Shown: in pieces, positions 6,629 to 13,893 of the stretch
How positions within the stretch are numbered: the first letter of the stretch is position 1
Layout of the letters: every line of letters starts with the position of its first letter
NCBI GenBank assembly: GCA_025458755.1
Contig: JALORT010000008.1
Coordinates: 1-14,784, forward strand
Direction: 5' to 3'
Source: Methylotetracoccus sp.
GTDB taxonomy: Bacteria; Pseudomonadota; Gammaproteobacteria; Methylococcales; Methylococcaceae
DNA length: 14,784 nt
Program-made: the position numbers and the translations under genes
Notes under the pieces: model-generated
The model's database searches: none
What the model saw: only the letters and a program-made list of their open reading frames with translations
Told to the model about the DNA's origin: nothing

Positions 6629-6922
6629 CTAGCTTCGCACCCCATTAACGCGGTCTCTCAGTTCTTTGCCTGGCCTGAAGTACGGGACGTATTTCGACTC
6701 GAGAGGAACTGCAGCGCCGGTTTTCGGGTTACGGCCTACCCGCGGTGGGCGGTAATGCAGCGAGAAACTGCCGAAGCCCCGGATCTCGATACGGTCACCG
6801 GACGACAGCGTCTCACTCATATACTCGATGAGGGCCTTTACGGATTGCTCGATGTCACGATGGGGGTACTGGCGAAAACGATTCGCCAGCTCCTCGATAA
6901 GTTCGGATTTGGTCACTTTCAT
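6629..6922 (-). CDS. ihfB: Integration host factor subunit beta
   Basis: This 97-residue HU/IHF-family protein pairs with IHF-alpha to bind and sharply bend specific DNA sites, acting as a nucleoid and regulatory architectural protein. It matches E. coli IHF-beta across its length: [10 protein letters not shown] near the start, [20 protein letters not shown] (42-61), then GRNPKTG with the intercalating Pro66, and [17 protein letters not shown] at the end. GSFSLHYR distinguishes beta from alpha and HU. The ATG at 6922 gives MKVTKSEL; a GTG two codons later (6916) would give exactly the MTKSEL start of E. coli. Neither has a visible Shine-Dalgarno. It follows rpsA by 61 bases containing a large palindrome, the same rpsA-ihfB order as in E. 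coli. Confidence 0.96.
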   Translation of the reverse strand: MKVTKSELIEELANRFRQYPHRDIEQSVKALIEYMSETLSSGDRIEIRGFGSFSLHYRPPRVGRNPKTGAAVPLESKYVPYFRPGKELRDRVNGVRS

Positions 6923-6935
6923 CGGCGGGCAGGAT

Positions 6936-6964
6936 AAGGGGACCGACCTAAGGTCGGTCCCCTT
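6936..6964. repeat. 29-base perfect palindrome between rpsA and ihfB (REP-like or regulatory hairpin)
   Basis: Two perfect 14-base arms, AAGGGGACCGACCT (6936-6949) and AGGTCGGTCCCCTT (6951-6964), flank one central base. In the - strand transcript the hairpin begins 19 bases after the rpsA stop and ends 13 bases before the ihfB ATG. No T-run follows, so it is a poor intrinsic terminator. It may protect the rpsA mRNA 3' end or damp ihfB expression. The GGGGACCGACC core and location are also what one expects of a dispersed extragenic palindrome (REP type). I see no second copy in this window. Confidence 0.8.
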
Positions 6965-6983
6965 CGATCAACGAACTAGGCGG

Positions 6984-8651
6984 CTACTTTTCCATCTGCT
7001 CCTTGAAGATGTCGCCGAGAGTTGGCGTCCCGGTAGAAGTCGCATGCGTATAGTCTTTAATCGTTGCGCTCTCCTCGTCTTGATCCTTGGCCTTGATCGA
7101 CAGCGAAATAGTCTTGTTTTTCTTGTCGACGCCGATAAATTTAGCCTCAACCGTATCGCCGACACTCAATAGCGTTCTCGCGTCTTCGACCCGGTCCCGC
7201 TGAATCTCCGACGCTCGGAGATAACCCTCGACACTGTCACCCAACGTGATCACCGCTCCCTTGGCGTCAACCTCCTTGACCACGCCGGTGACGATACTCC
7301 CCTTTTCATTGGTCGCGAGATAATTCTGGAACGGGTCCTGCTCAAGTTGCTTGATGCCCAGCGAAATTCGCTCGCGCTCCGGGTCGATGGCCAGTACTGC
7401 AGTTTCGACTTCGTCGCCCTTCTTGTAGTTTCGTATCGCTTCCTCTCCGGGGACAGCCCAGGAGATGTCGGACAGGTGGACCAAGCCGTCGATGCCCCCT
7501 TCGAGCCCGATGAAGATGCCGAAGTCGGTGATGGACTTGATGCTGCCGTGGATCTTGTCGCCTTTCTTGTGCAATGCCGCAAACTCCTCCCAAGGATTCG
7601 GTTTGCACTGTTTCATACCCAGAGAAATGCGACGGCGCTCCTCGTCGATATCCAGCACCATCACCTCAACTTCGTCGCCAAGCTGAACCAACTTGCCGGG
7701 ATTGACGTTCTTGTTGGTCCAGTCCATCTCGGACACGTGAACCAGGCCTTCGACGCCCTCCTCAAGTTCGACAAAACAGCCATAGTCCGTCAAATTGCTG
7801 ACCTTGCCGAACAGCCGCGAGTGAGTCGGATAGCGGCGTGATATGTTGACCCACGGATCTTCGCCCAACTGTTTCAGACCGAGAGACACGCGGTTTTTCT
7901 CCTGATCGTACTTCAGGACCTTGACTTGGATCTCCTGACCAATCTGAACCGCTTCGGATGGGTGTCGTACGCGCTTCCACGCCATGTCAGTGATATGTAG
8001 CAGGCCGTCGATTCCGCCCAAATCGATGAAGGCGCCATAATCGGTTAGATTCTTGACGACGCCGGAAATAACGGCGCCTTCCTTAAGGTTCTCCAACAAC
8101 GCTTCCTTTTCTGCGCTGTATTCGGATTCAACGACGGCACGACGCGACAGAACGACGTTATTTCGCTTCTGATCGATTTTGATTACTTTGAACTCGAGGT
8201 CCCGATTCTCCAGAAACGAGGTATCGCGGACCGGCCGGACATCCACCAGTGAACCGGGCAGGAACGCCCGAAGCGCCCCAACGGCAACGGTGAAACCGCC
8301 CCGGACCTTGCCGACGATCCGGCCGCTCACCGTGGCATTACTTTCGAAGGCGTCTTCGAGATCGCTCCAGGCCTTCATTTTCTTGGCCTTGTCTCGCGAA
8401 AGCAATGTGGCGCCGAGTCCGTCTTCGATCATGTCCAGCGCGACGTCGACTTCGTCGCCGACCTGTACCTCCAGTTCCCCGTCATCGTTCAGGAACTGCC
8501 AACGCGGGATAACACCTTCCGATTTCAGGCCGGCGTTAACGACGACGACGTCCGAGCCGATATCGACCACCATTCCGGTGACGATGCTTCCGGCGCGCAT
8601 CTCCGCCTTGGAGAGACTCTCTTCAAATAATTCCGCAAAGCTTTCGCTCAT
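6984..8651 (-). CDS. rpsA: 30S ribosomal protein S1
   Basis: This 555-residue protein is close to E. coli S1 (557) and contains six S1/OB-fold repeats at roughly 20-87, 105-170, 190-260, 275-348, 362-435 and 449-517. Repeats 3-6 show the strong pattern [40 protein letters not shown] and [20 protein letters not shown]. The two N-terminal repeats anchor S1 to the ribosome through S2, and the others bind mRNA and start codons. The start at 8651 ([13 protein letters not shown]) matches the conserved N-terminus; the frame is open 13 codons further upstream without homology. The ribosome site is weak (GGAAAAGACTT), as expected for a gene known in E. coli to be autorepressed by S1 at translation. 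It lies between cmk, with a probable terminator in the gap, and ihfB. Confidence 0.97.
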   Translation of the reverse strand: MSESFAELFEESLSKAEMRAGSIVTGMVVDIGSDVVVVNAGLKSEGVIPRWQFLNDDGELEVQVGDEVDVALDMIEDGLGATLLSRDKAKKMKAWSDLEDAFESNATVSGRIVGKVRGGFTVAVGALRAFLPGSLVDVRPVRDTSFLENRDLEFKVIKIDQKRNNVVLSRRAVVESEYSAEKEALLENLKEGAVISGVVKNLTDYGAFIDLGGIDGLLHITDMAWKRVRHPSEAVQIGQEIQVKVLKYDQEKNRVSLGLKQLGEDPWVNISRRYPTHSRLFGKVSNLTDYGCFVELEEGVEGLVHVSEMDWTNKNVNPGKLVQLGDEVEVMVLDIDEERRRISLGMKQCKPNPWEEFAALHKKGDKIHGSIKSITDFGIFIGLEGGIDGLVHLSDISWAVPGEEAIRNYKKGDEVETAVLAIDPERERISLGIKQLEQDPFQNYLATNEKGSIVTGVVKEVDAKGAVITLGDSVEGYLRASEIQRDRVEDARTLLSVGDTVEAKFIGVDKKNKTISLSIKAKDQDEESATIKDYTHATSTGTPTLGDIFKEQMEK

Positions 8652-8664
8652 AAGTCTTTTCCGG

Positions 8665-8679
8665 CCGATCACTGATCGG
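8665..8679 (-). promoter_or_regulatory. Inverted repeat in the rpsA leader
   Basis: CCGATCA-c-TGATCGG (7-base perfect arms) ends 13 bases upstream of the rpsA ATG, next to a weak Shine-Dalgarno (GGAAAAG). E. coli rpsA is translated without a strong Shine-Dalgarno from a structured leader that S1 itself represses. This repeat may be part of an equivalent structure, but with only a one-base centre it could equally be a protein-binding palindrome in DNA. Confidence 0.4.
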
Positions 8680-8706
8680 ACCCTGCTCACTCAAGTTAGT
8701 GGTTTG

Positions 8707-8735
8707 AAAAACGCTTGCCGTCCGACGGACGCAAG
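8707..8735 (-). terminator. Probable intrinsic terminator between cmk and rpsA
   Basis: On the - strand, CTTG-CGTCC / GTC / GGACG-g-CAAG forms a nine-pair stem with one bulge, followed by CGTTTTTC. It lies 24 bases after the cmk stop and 56 bases before the rpsA start. It would partly insulate rpsA from the upstream amino-acid genes, which implies a separate rpsA promoter. No convincing one is seen after the hairpin (TTGAGT at about 8683 lacks a -10). Confidence 0.6.
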
Positions 8736-8758
8736 ATCCTGTGACCACGGAGCGCGAC

Positions 8759-9427
8759 TCATGCCGTCGTCAGCAAACTCAGACACGTTTCGATCACTTC
8801 GCTGATACTCATGGCAGAGGAGTCGATCAAGCGGCTACCCTCCGCCACCCGCAACGGCGCCTCGGTCCGCGACTGGTCGCGCCGATCCCGCTCCTCGATC
8901 TCCCTGGTCAAGCTCGTTAGATTAACATCCAAGCCTTTTTCTATCAACTGCTTATAGCGCCGCTCCGCACGGACCGCTGCGCTTGCGGTCAAGAACACTT
9001 TGTATTGAGCATCCGGGAAGACGATCGTCCCCATGTCTCGGCCATCCGCAACCAAGCCCGGGAGGCGGCGAAAATCCCGCTGTTTCTGCAGCAACGCCAG
9101 ACGCACCGCGGGAAGCACCGCGATCCGGGAGGCGATGTTACCGCAGGTTTCCGTCTGCAGCTGGTCGGTGACTTCGACGCCATCGAGTTTGATGCAAGCG
9201 ATCTCTGCCGAAGAGAACTGCAGTTCAATATTTTTTGCCAACGCCACTACCGATGCCTCGTCCTCTGGAGCGACACCATCCCGGGATGCCGCGAACGCCA
9301 CTGCGCGGTAAATCGCTCCGCTATCGAGAAAGTGCCAGTCCAAACGACGGGCGATCGCGCGGCTCACCGTGCCTTTGCCCGCACCGCTCGGCCCATCGAT
9401 CGCAAACACTGGAACCCGGCCGGTCAT
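8759..9427 (-). CDS. cmk: Cytidylate kinase
   Basis: This 222-residue cytoplasmic kinase phosphorylates CMP and dCMP with ATP. The P-loop is GPSGAGKGT at 12-20 (Lys18), followed by FLDSGAIYRAVA, the nucleoside monophosphate-binding region. Further on it has VADGRDMGTIVFPDAQYKVF and the lid/ATP region with RDRRDQSRTEAPL, ending with typical SISEVIETCL. Length fits the family (about 220-230). The ATG overlaps the aroA stop (ATGA), so it is probably translated by coupling. Its place between aroA and rpsA is the usual gammaproteobacterial arrangement. Confidence 0.97.
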   Translation of the reverse strand: MTGRVPVFAIDGPSGAGKGTVSRAIARRLDWHFLDSGAIYRAVAFAASRDGVAPEDEASVVALAKNIELQFSSAEIACIKLDGVEVTDQLQTETCGNIASRIAVLPAVRLALLQKQRDFRRLPGLVADGRDMGTIVFPDAQYKVFLTASAAVRAERRYKQLIEKGLDVNLTSLTREIEERDRRDQSRTEAPLRVAEGSRLIDSSAMSISEVIETCLSLLTTA

Positions 9428-10752
9428 AGCCGTTCCCCTTCGATCGCAGTGATGTTCAACCCGACGGCACGCGCCAAATCCACGAATTCAGGAAAAGATG
9501 TGCTGACATTCCGGCAATCGTCGATCTCTATCGCACCCCGAGCCCGCAGCGCCGCCATCGCAAACGCCATCGCGATGCGATGATCGCCCCGGGCATCGAC
9601 CCTGCCGCCGCGCAGTGGCCCGCCCGAGATGCGCATCCCGTCGGGTGTGGGCACAGCATCAATCCCAAGGTGTTGCAGGCCGTCTGCCATCACCTGAATA
9701 CGGTCGCTTTCCTTGACGCGCAGCTCCTCGGCCCCGGTCAGGACGGTCTCCCCCTCGGCGCAGGCGGCAGCGACAAACAACACCGGGAACTCATCGATCG
9801 CCAGCGGCACCAAATGCTCTGGAATCACGAGGCCCTTCAGCCGGCTGGTGCGGATACGCAAGTCAGCGACCGGTTCGCCACCCATCATGCGGGAATTACG
9901 GACCTCGAGGTCGGCCCCCATCTGTCGCAGGATGTCGATCACGCCGGTGCGCGTCGGATTGATGCCGACGTGGCGGAGAACGAGGTCGGAATTCGAGGCG
10001 ATCGCGCCGCCGACCAGGAAAAAAGCGGCTGACGAAATGTCGCTCGGCACGTCGATTTGAGTCGCGATCAGACGCCCGCCCGATGCGACACTGATCCGCT
10101 TGCCATCGCGCTGCCAGGGGTAACCGAAACTGGTCAGCATGCGCTCCGTGTGATCACGCGTCGGCGCCGGTTCCGTCACGCTGGTCATGCCTGAGGCATA
10201 CAGTCCGGCGAGCAGTAGGCAGGATTTCACCTGTGCGCTCGCCACCGGCATGTCGTAGTGGATGCCTCGGAGCAAAGCATTACCATGAATCTTGAGCGGC
10301 GCGGTACCGGCTGCCGTCGTCTCGATCTGCGCCCCCATGGAGCGCAGTGGCTCGGTGATACGACGCATCGGCCGCCGATTCAGCGACTCGTCGCCGGTCA
10401 ACTCCGTGTCGAAGGACTGCCCGGCCAGAAGTCCGGACATCAGACGCATCGATGTCCCGGAGTTTCCTAGATCGAGCGGCGCAACCGGGGCTCTTAGCCC
10501 GCGCAAGCCGGCGCCGTGGATCCGCACCAGGCCGTCCGTCGGCCCCTCGATCTCCACACCCATCGCGCGGAACGCGGTTAGGGTTGACAGGCAGTCCGCC
10601 GCCGCCAGAAAGCCGCTGACTTCGCTGATCCCTTCAGCGATCGATCCGAGCATGATCGACCGATGGGAGATTGATTTATCCCCCGGGACACGCAGTTCAC
10701 CGCGCAGCGAACCGCCGGACTGGACTCTGAACATCAGCGAAGAATGGCCCAT
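9424..10752 (-). CDS. aroA: 3-phosphoshikimate 1-carboxyvinyltransferase (EPSP synthase), class II type
   Basis: This 442-residue enzyme condenses shikimate-3-phosphate with PEP in the shikimate pathway. It carries the four motifs that define class II EPSP synthases: GDKS (24-27, with Lys26), SAQVK (172-176), RDHTE (199-203) and NPTR (265-268). It reads much more like Agrobacterium CP4 than like E. coli AroA. C-terminal landmarks are EELRVKESDR and GDHRIAMAFAMAAL. At the glyphosate-site loop it has LGNSGTSMRL with Gly99, where CP4 has Ala100. The start at 10752 is supported by GGAAGG 8 bases upstream, inside the end of tyrA; an internal ATG at 10734 would remove six residues. It lies 4 bases after tyrA and overlaps cmk by 4. 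In Pseudomonas the corresponding genes can be one tyrA-aroA fusion; here they are separate. Confidence 0.96.
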   Translation of the reverse strand: MGHSSLMFRVQSGGSLRGELRVPGDKSISHRSIMLGSIAEGISEVSGFLAAADCLSTLTAFRAMGVEIEGPTDGLVRIHGAGLRGLRAPVAPLDLGNSGTSMRLMSGLLAGQSFDTELTGDESLNRRPMRRITEPLRSMGAQIETTAAGTAPLKIHGNALLRGIHYDMPVASAQVKSCLLLAGLYASGMTSVTEPAPTRDHTERMLTSFGYPWQRDGKRISVASGGRLIATQIDVPSDISSAAFFLVGGAIASNSDLVLRHVGINPTRTGVIDILRQMGADLEVRNSRMMGGEPVADLRIRTSRLKGLVIPEHLVPLAIDEFPVLFVAAACAEGETVLTGAEELRVKESDRIQVMADGLQHLGIDAVPTPDGMRISGGPLRGGRVDARGDHRIAMAFAMAALRARGAIEIDDCRNVSTSFPEFVDLARAVGLNITAIEGERL

Positions 10753-10756
10753 GACT

Positions 10757-11626
10757 TCAGCCTTCCATACGTGTGAGATAGCGTTGTCGCGCAGTGCGCG
10801 CCGCGACCAGGAACTCGAAGAGTTCCTGGTCCTGGCCGGACCTCAGCAGATCCGCAAGAGATGTTAATTCGGACTGAAATTCACCGATAAGCGTCAGCAG
10901 ATGCTCGCGATTTGCAAGACAGATATCGCGCCACATCGTCGGGTCGCTGGATGCGATTCGGCTGAAGTCGCGAAACCCGCCAGCCGCGTACTGAAAGATC
11001 TCCGTCTGTTCGTCCTTCCGGCCCAACAGGTGGACTAGAGCGTAAGCCAGCACATGCGGAAGGTGGCTTGTGGCTGCGAGCACCGCATCATGGTGTTCCG
11101 CGTCCATGCGCGATACCTTGGCGCCGATTGTAGTCCAGAAGGCATCCACCTGATCCACCCGCGCGGGATCGCACTCCGCGCTGGGCGTCAGAATCACGCG
11201 CTTGTTCAGGTAGAGGTCCGCCGAAGACGCTGCCACCCCGCTCTGCTCCGCACCGGCAATCGGATGCCCGGGAATAAAATTTCGCGGCATCGATCCGAAA
11301 CACCGCCGCGCGGCGGCGAGCGCATCGGCTTTGGTGCTCCCCACATCGGTGTAAACCGCCTCCAGGGACCACACGTCCGACAATTTCCGCAGGACCATGC
11401 CGAACGCACCCACGGGAACGGCGATCACTACGAAATCGGAGTCCGCAGCGATGGCAGCGATGTCTTCGCTACCTTGGTCGATGATCCCCAATTCCACAGC
11501 CTTCGCCAGAGTGGCTGGATTCATATCGGCGCCGACGATTTCCGCCGCGAGTGCGCGATCGCGCGCCGCGCGCGCCACCGAACCGCCAATCAAGCCAAGC
11601 CCGACGACGCAGAGCCGGCGCATCAT
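10757..11626 (-). CDS. tyrA: Prephenate dehydrogenase (TyrA family)
   Basis: This 289-residue NAD(P)-dependent enzyme oxidatively decarboxylates prephenate (or arogenate) in tyrosine synthesis. The dinucleotide fold begins at once with VVGLGLIGGSVARAAR (7-22). The acidic residue ending the second strand (IVGADMNP) suggests NAD preference. The substrate region contains HPIAGAEQSGVAAS and the helical HDAVLAATSHLPHVLAYALV, which holds the family's histidines. There is no fused chorismate mutase (unlike E. coli TyrA), no ACT domain and no AroA fusion, so it is the stand-alone type. The start ATG at 11626 overlaps the hisC stop (ATGA); a second ATG follows directly. Whether it prefers prephenate or arogenate cannot be told from sequence. 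Confidence 0.95.
   Translation of the reverse strand: MMRRLCVVGLGLIGGSVARAARDRALAAEIVGADMNPATLAKAVELGIIDQGSEDIAAIAADSDFVVIAVPVGAFGMVLRKLSDVWSLEAVYTDVGSTKADALAAARRCFGSMPRNFIPGHPIAGAEQSGVAASSADLYLNKRVILTPSAECDPARVDQVDAFWTTIGAKVSRMDAEHHDAVLAATSHLPHVLAYALVHLLGRKDEQTEIFQYAAGGFRDFSRIASSDPTMWRDICLANREHLLTLIGEFQSELTSLADLLRSGQDQELFEFLVAARTARQRYLTRMEG
10761..10766 (-). promoter_or_regulatory. Shine-Dalgarno of aroA inside the tyrA 3' end
   Basis: GGAAGG on the - strand lies 8 bases before the ATG at 10752 and overlaps the last codons of tyrA. It supports the longer aroA start and close coupling of the two genes. Confidence 0.65.
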
Positions 11627-12738
11627 AGGCGGAGCACCCGATCCAGTGCACTCAAGAATTGGCTGATCTGCTGCTCGGTACCCACGGTGATTCGAAGATG
11701 ATGCGGCAAACCGTAGTTCGCGACCGGACGGACGATGACACCCTGGCGCAGCAGCGCTTCGAAGATCGGTGCCGCCGGGCGTTCGACATCCACCGTGATG
11801 AAGTTGCCGACGCTCGGGATGAAGCGCAGCCCCCGCGCGGTAAACGCACGAGACAACTGTTCGAGTCCCCGCTGATTCAGCGAGATGGTCTTCGACAGAT
11901 GGTCTCGATCGTCCAACGCCGCTGCGGCGGCGGCCAACGCCAACGCATTGACGTTGAACGGTTGTCGAACGCGGTTCAAGAGATCGGCGATTTGTGGACT
12001 TGAGACTGCGAAACCGACACGAAGTCCGGCGAGGCCGTACGCTTTCGAAAACGTGCGGGTCACGATCAGGTTCGGAAATTCGGACAGCCAGGGCAACGCA
12101 CTTTGGTAATCCCCCGCGGTGACGTACTCGACGTACGCCTCGTCCACGACGGCAATCACATGATCCGGCAGCGCCGCCAGGAACGGCCTCAGCTGTGCCG
12201 CGGGGAGATACGTCCCGGTCGGGTTATTCGGGTTCGCGATGAACACGACCCGCGTGCGGCGTTCGATGCACTGTGCCAATGCCGCCAGATCATGCCCGTA
12301 CTGCGGGCCGCGTGTTCCATCGTGCGCGGCGGCGGTGATCCCGACTGCTCCAATCGCCTGAGTGACGATCGGATATACGGCAAACGCGTGTGCAGAGAAT
12401 ACCGCATTCAAATCCGGTGACAAGAACGCGCGCGCGACGAGTTCCAGCACGTCGTTGGAACCGTTGCCAAGGGTGATTCTGTCTCCGTTGACGCCGAGCA
12501 CGGCCGACAACGCGCGCTTGAGTTCGAACCCGCTGCCGTCCGGGTACAGCGCAATCTGATCCATCATCTGCTGCAGTGCCTCGAGCGCCTTGCGACTTGG
12601 CCCCAAGGGGTTTTCGTTCGAAGCCAGCTTGACGATTCTGTCCAGTCCCAATTCCCGCTGTAGCTCAGCGATGGGCTTGCCGGGCTGGTAGGGACTGAGT
12701 TCGCGGACTCCGGGCAGCGCGAGCAGGGTGGGATTCAT
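11623..12738 (-). CDS. hisC: Histidinol-phosphate aminotransferase
   Basis: This 371-residue class I/II PLP aminotransferase has LASNENPLGPSRKALEAL, LGNGSNDVLELVARAFL, FIANPNNPTGTYLP, VVDEAYVEY and the PLP lysine Lys232 in TRTFSKAYGLAGLRVGF. It converts imidazole-acetol phosphate to histidinol phosphate. In this position, beside pheA and tyrA, such enzymes also often act on aromatic keto acids or prephenate; that is inference from context. The start is taken as ATG 12738 (MNPTLLALPGVRELSPYQPG). A TTG five codons upstream is possible, and neither has a clear Shine-Dalgarno. It lies 49 bases after pheA and overlaps tyrA by 4. The rest of the histidine operon is not here, which fits the aromatic-cluster hisC copy known from pseudomonads. 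Confidence 0.94.
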   Translation of the reverse strand: MNPTLLALPGVRELSPYQPGKPIAELQRELGLDRIVKLASNENPLGPSRKALEALQQMMDQIALYPDGSGFELKRALSAVLGVNGDRITLGNGSNDVLELVARAFLSPDLNAVFSAHAFAVYPIVTQAIGAVGITAAAHDGTRGPQYGHDLAALAQCIERRTRVVFIANPNNPTGTYLPAAQLRPFLAALPDHVIAVVDEAYVEYVTAGDYQSALPWLSEFPNLIVTRTFSKAYGLAGLRVGFAVSSPQIADLLNRVRQPFNVNALALAAAAAALDDRDHLSKTISLNQRGLEQLSRAFTARGLRFIPSVGNFITVDVERPAAPIFEALLRQGVIVRPVANYGLPHHLRITVGTEQQISQFLSALDRVLRL

Positions 12739-12787
12739 CGATCGGCGGCGCAAACGGCGGGGTCGGTGAACAATAGGTGCTCCGCGG

Positions 12788-13873
12788 CTACAACGGCGCT
12801 TTCGGATAGGAACCCAGAGTCTTCAGGAGCGTGACGCAACTCTCGAGTTCATCCAACGCTTGGGCCAACTCGGAATCGTGTCGGTGTCCGTCGACATCGA
12901 CGAAGAAGACGTAATCCCAGGTGCCTCGGCGGGAGGGCCGTGACTCGATCTTGGTCATGCTGATTCCATAGCGAGCAAAGGGTTCCAACACGCTGTACAA
13001 CGCCCCGGGATGGTTGCGAGTGGACAGCAGCAGCGACGTCTTGTCATCGCCAGTCCGACCCACGCCAGTTCTTCCAATCACCAGGAATCGTGTCGTGTTA
13101 TCCGGTTCATCCTCGATGTTTCTCTCGATGATGTTCAGTCCATAGAGTTCCGAGGCGACCTCTCCGGCGATCGCGCCGCTCCGTTCGTTACCGGCTGCCA
13201 ATCGTGCCGCTTCGGCATTGCTGCTCACGGCCGTGCGGCGTACGCCCGGTAAAAAACGATCCAGCCATTCCCGGCACTGCGCCAGCGATTGCTGGTGTGA
13301 GAAAACTTCGTCGATTTCGGCCAGACCGCTGGCCTTGGTCAGGAGGTTGTGGTGGATGCGCAGCAACACCTCGCCGGTGATAACCAGCGAGGATTTCAAG
13401 AAACTATCCAAGGTGTGTGTGACTACACCTTCGGTGGAGTTTTCCACCGGAACGACGCCGTATTGGCACGCGCCGCTCTCCACCGCACGGAAAATTTCGT
13501 CGATCGCTGGCAGCGCCGACGCCTCGATGGCGTGACCGAAATGCTTATAAGCTGCCTGCTGAGTGAAGGTGCCGGTAGGGCCGAGGAAAGCCACCGACAA
13601 CGGCTTTTCCAACGCGAGACAACTGGACATCAGCTCGCGAAACAATAACGTGACCGTATCTCCGGGCAACGGCCCGCGGTTTTGCGCGGCCACCCTCTTG
13701 AGCACCTCCGCCTCACGCTCCGGACGGTGAAAGCATTCACCCTCGCCAGCGGCGGTCTTCGCTGCAGCAATGGCGAGCGCATAACCCGCGCGTTCATTCA
13801 TCAACCGCAGTAGCTGATCGTCGATGGCGTCTATTCTGGCCCGCAGTTCCTGCAAATGTGGGTGATCGGACAC
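12788..13873 (-). CDS. pheA: Bifunctional chorismate mutase / prephenate dehydratase (P-protein)
   Basis: This 361-residue enzyme converts chorismate to prephenate and then to phenylpyruvate. It has three parts: an AroQ mutase at about 1-90 (Arg11, Arg28 and Lys39 coincide with the catalytic residues of the E. coli P-protein); a dehydratase at about 95-275 (VAFLGPTGTFTQQAAYKHFG, VPVENSTEGVV, and TTRFLVIG with the family's catalytic Thr); and a C-terminal ACT domain (NHPGALYSVLEPFARYGISM and IESRPSRRGTWDYVFFVD) whose GALY and ESRP motifs bind phenylalanine for feedback inhibition. The start is GTG 13873, giving MSDHPHLQELRARIDAID. This numbering makes the mutase residues line up and leaves a 20-base gap after serA. 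A GTG at 13927 would overlap serA by 34 bases and is less likely. Confidence 0.95.
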   Translation of the reverse strand: MSDHPHLQELRARIDAIDDQLLRLMNERAGYALAIAAAKTAAGEGECFHRPEREAEVLKRVAAQNRGPLPGDTVTLLFRELMSSCLALEKPLSVAFLGPTGTFTQQAAYKHFGHAIEASALPAIDEIFRAVESGACQYGVVPVENSTEGVVTHTLDSFLKSSLVITGEVLLRIHHNLLTKASGLAEIDEVFSHQQSLAQCREWLDRFLPGVRRTAVSSNAEAARLAAGNERSGAIAGEVASELYGLNIIERNIEDEPDNTTRFLVIGRTGVGRTGDDKTSLLLSTRNHPGALYSVLEPFARYGISMTKIESRPSRRGTWDYVFFVDVDGHRHDSELAQALDELESCVTLLKTLGSYPKAPL

Positions 13874-13893
13874 CGACTCAGCCCCGTCACTGC

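Noticed and set aside
7347..7841. 164-residue + strand open frame inside rpsA
   Set aside because: It is antisense to the conserved S1 repeats and mirrors their codon pattern; there is no domain signal.
8179..8805. 208-residue Ser/Thr-rich + strand open frame at the rpsA 5' end
   Set aside because: It is antisense to conserved S1 coding sequence and its composition reflects the complementary codons.
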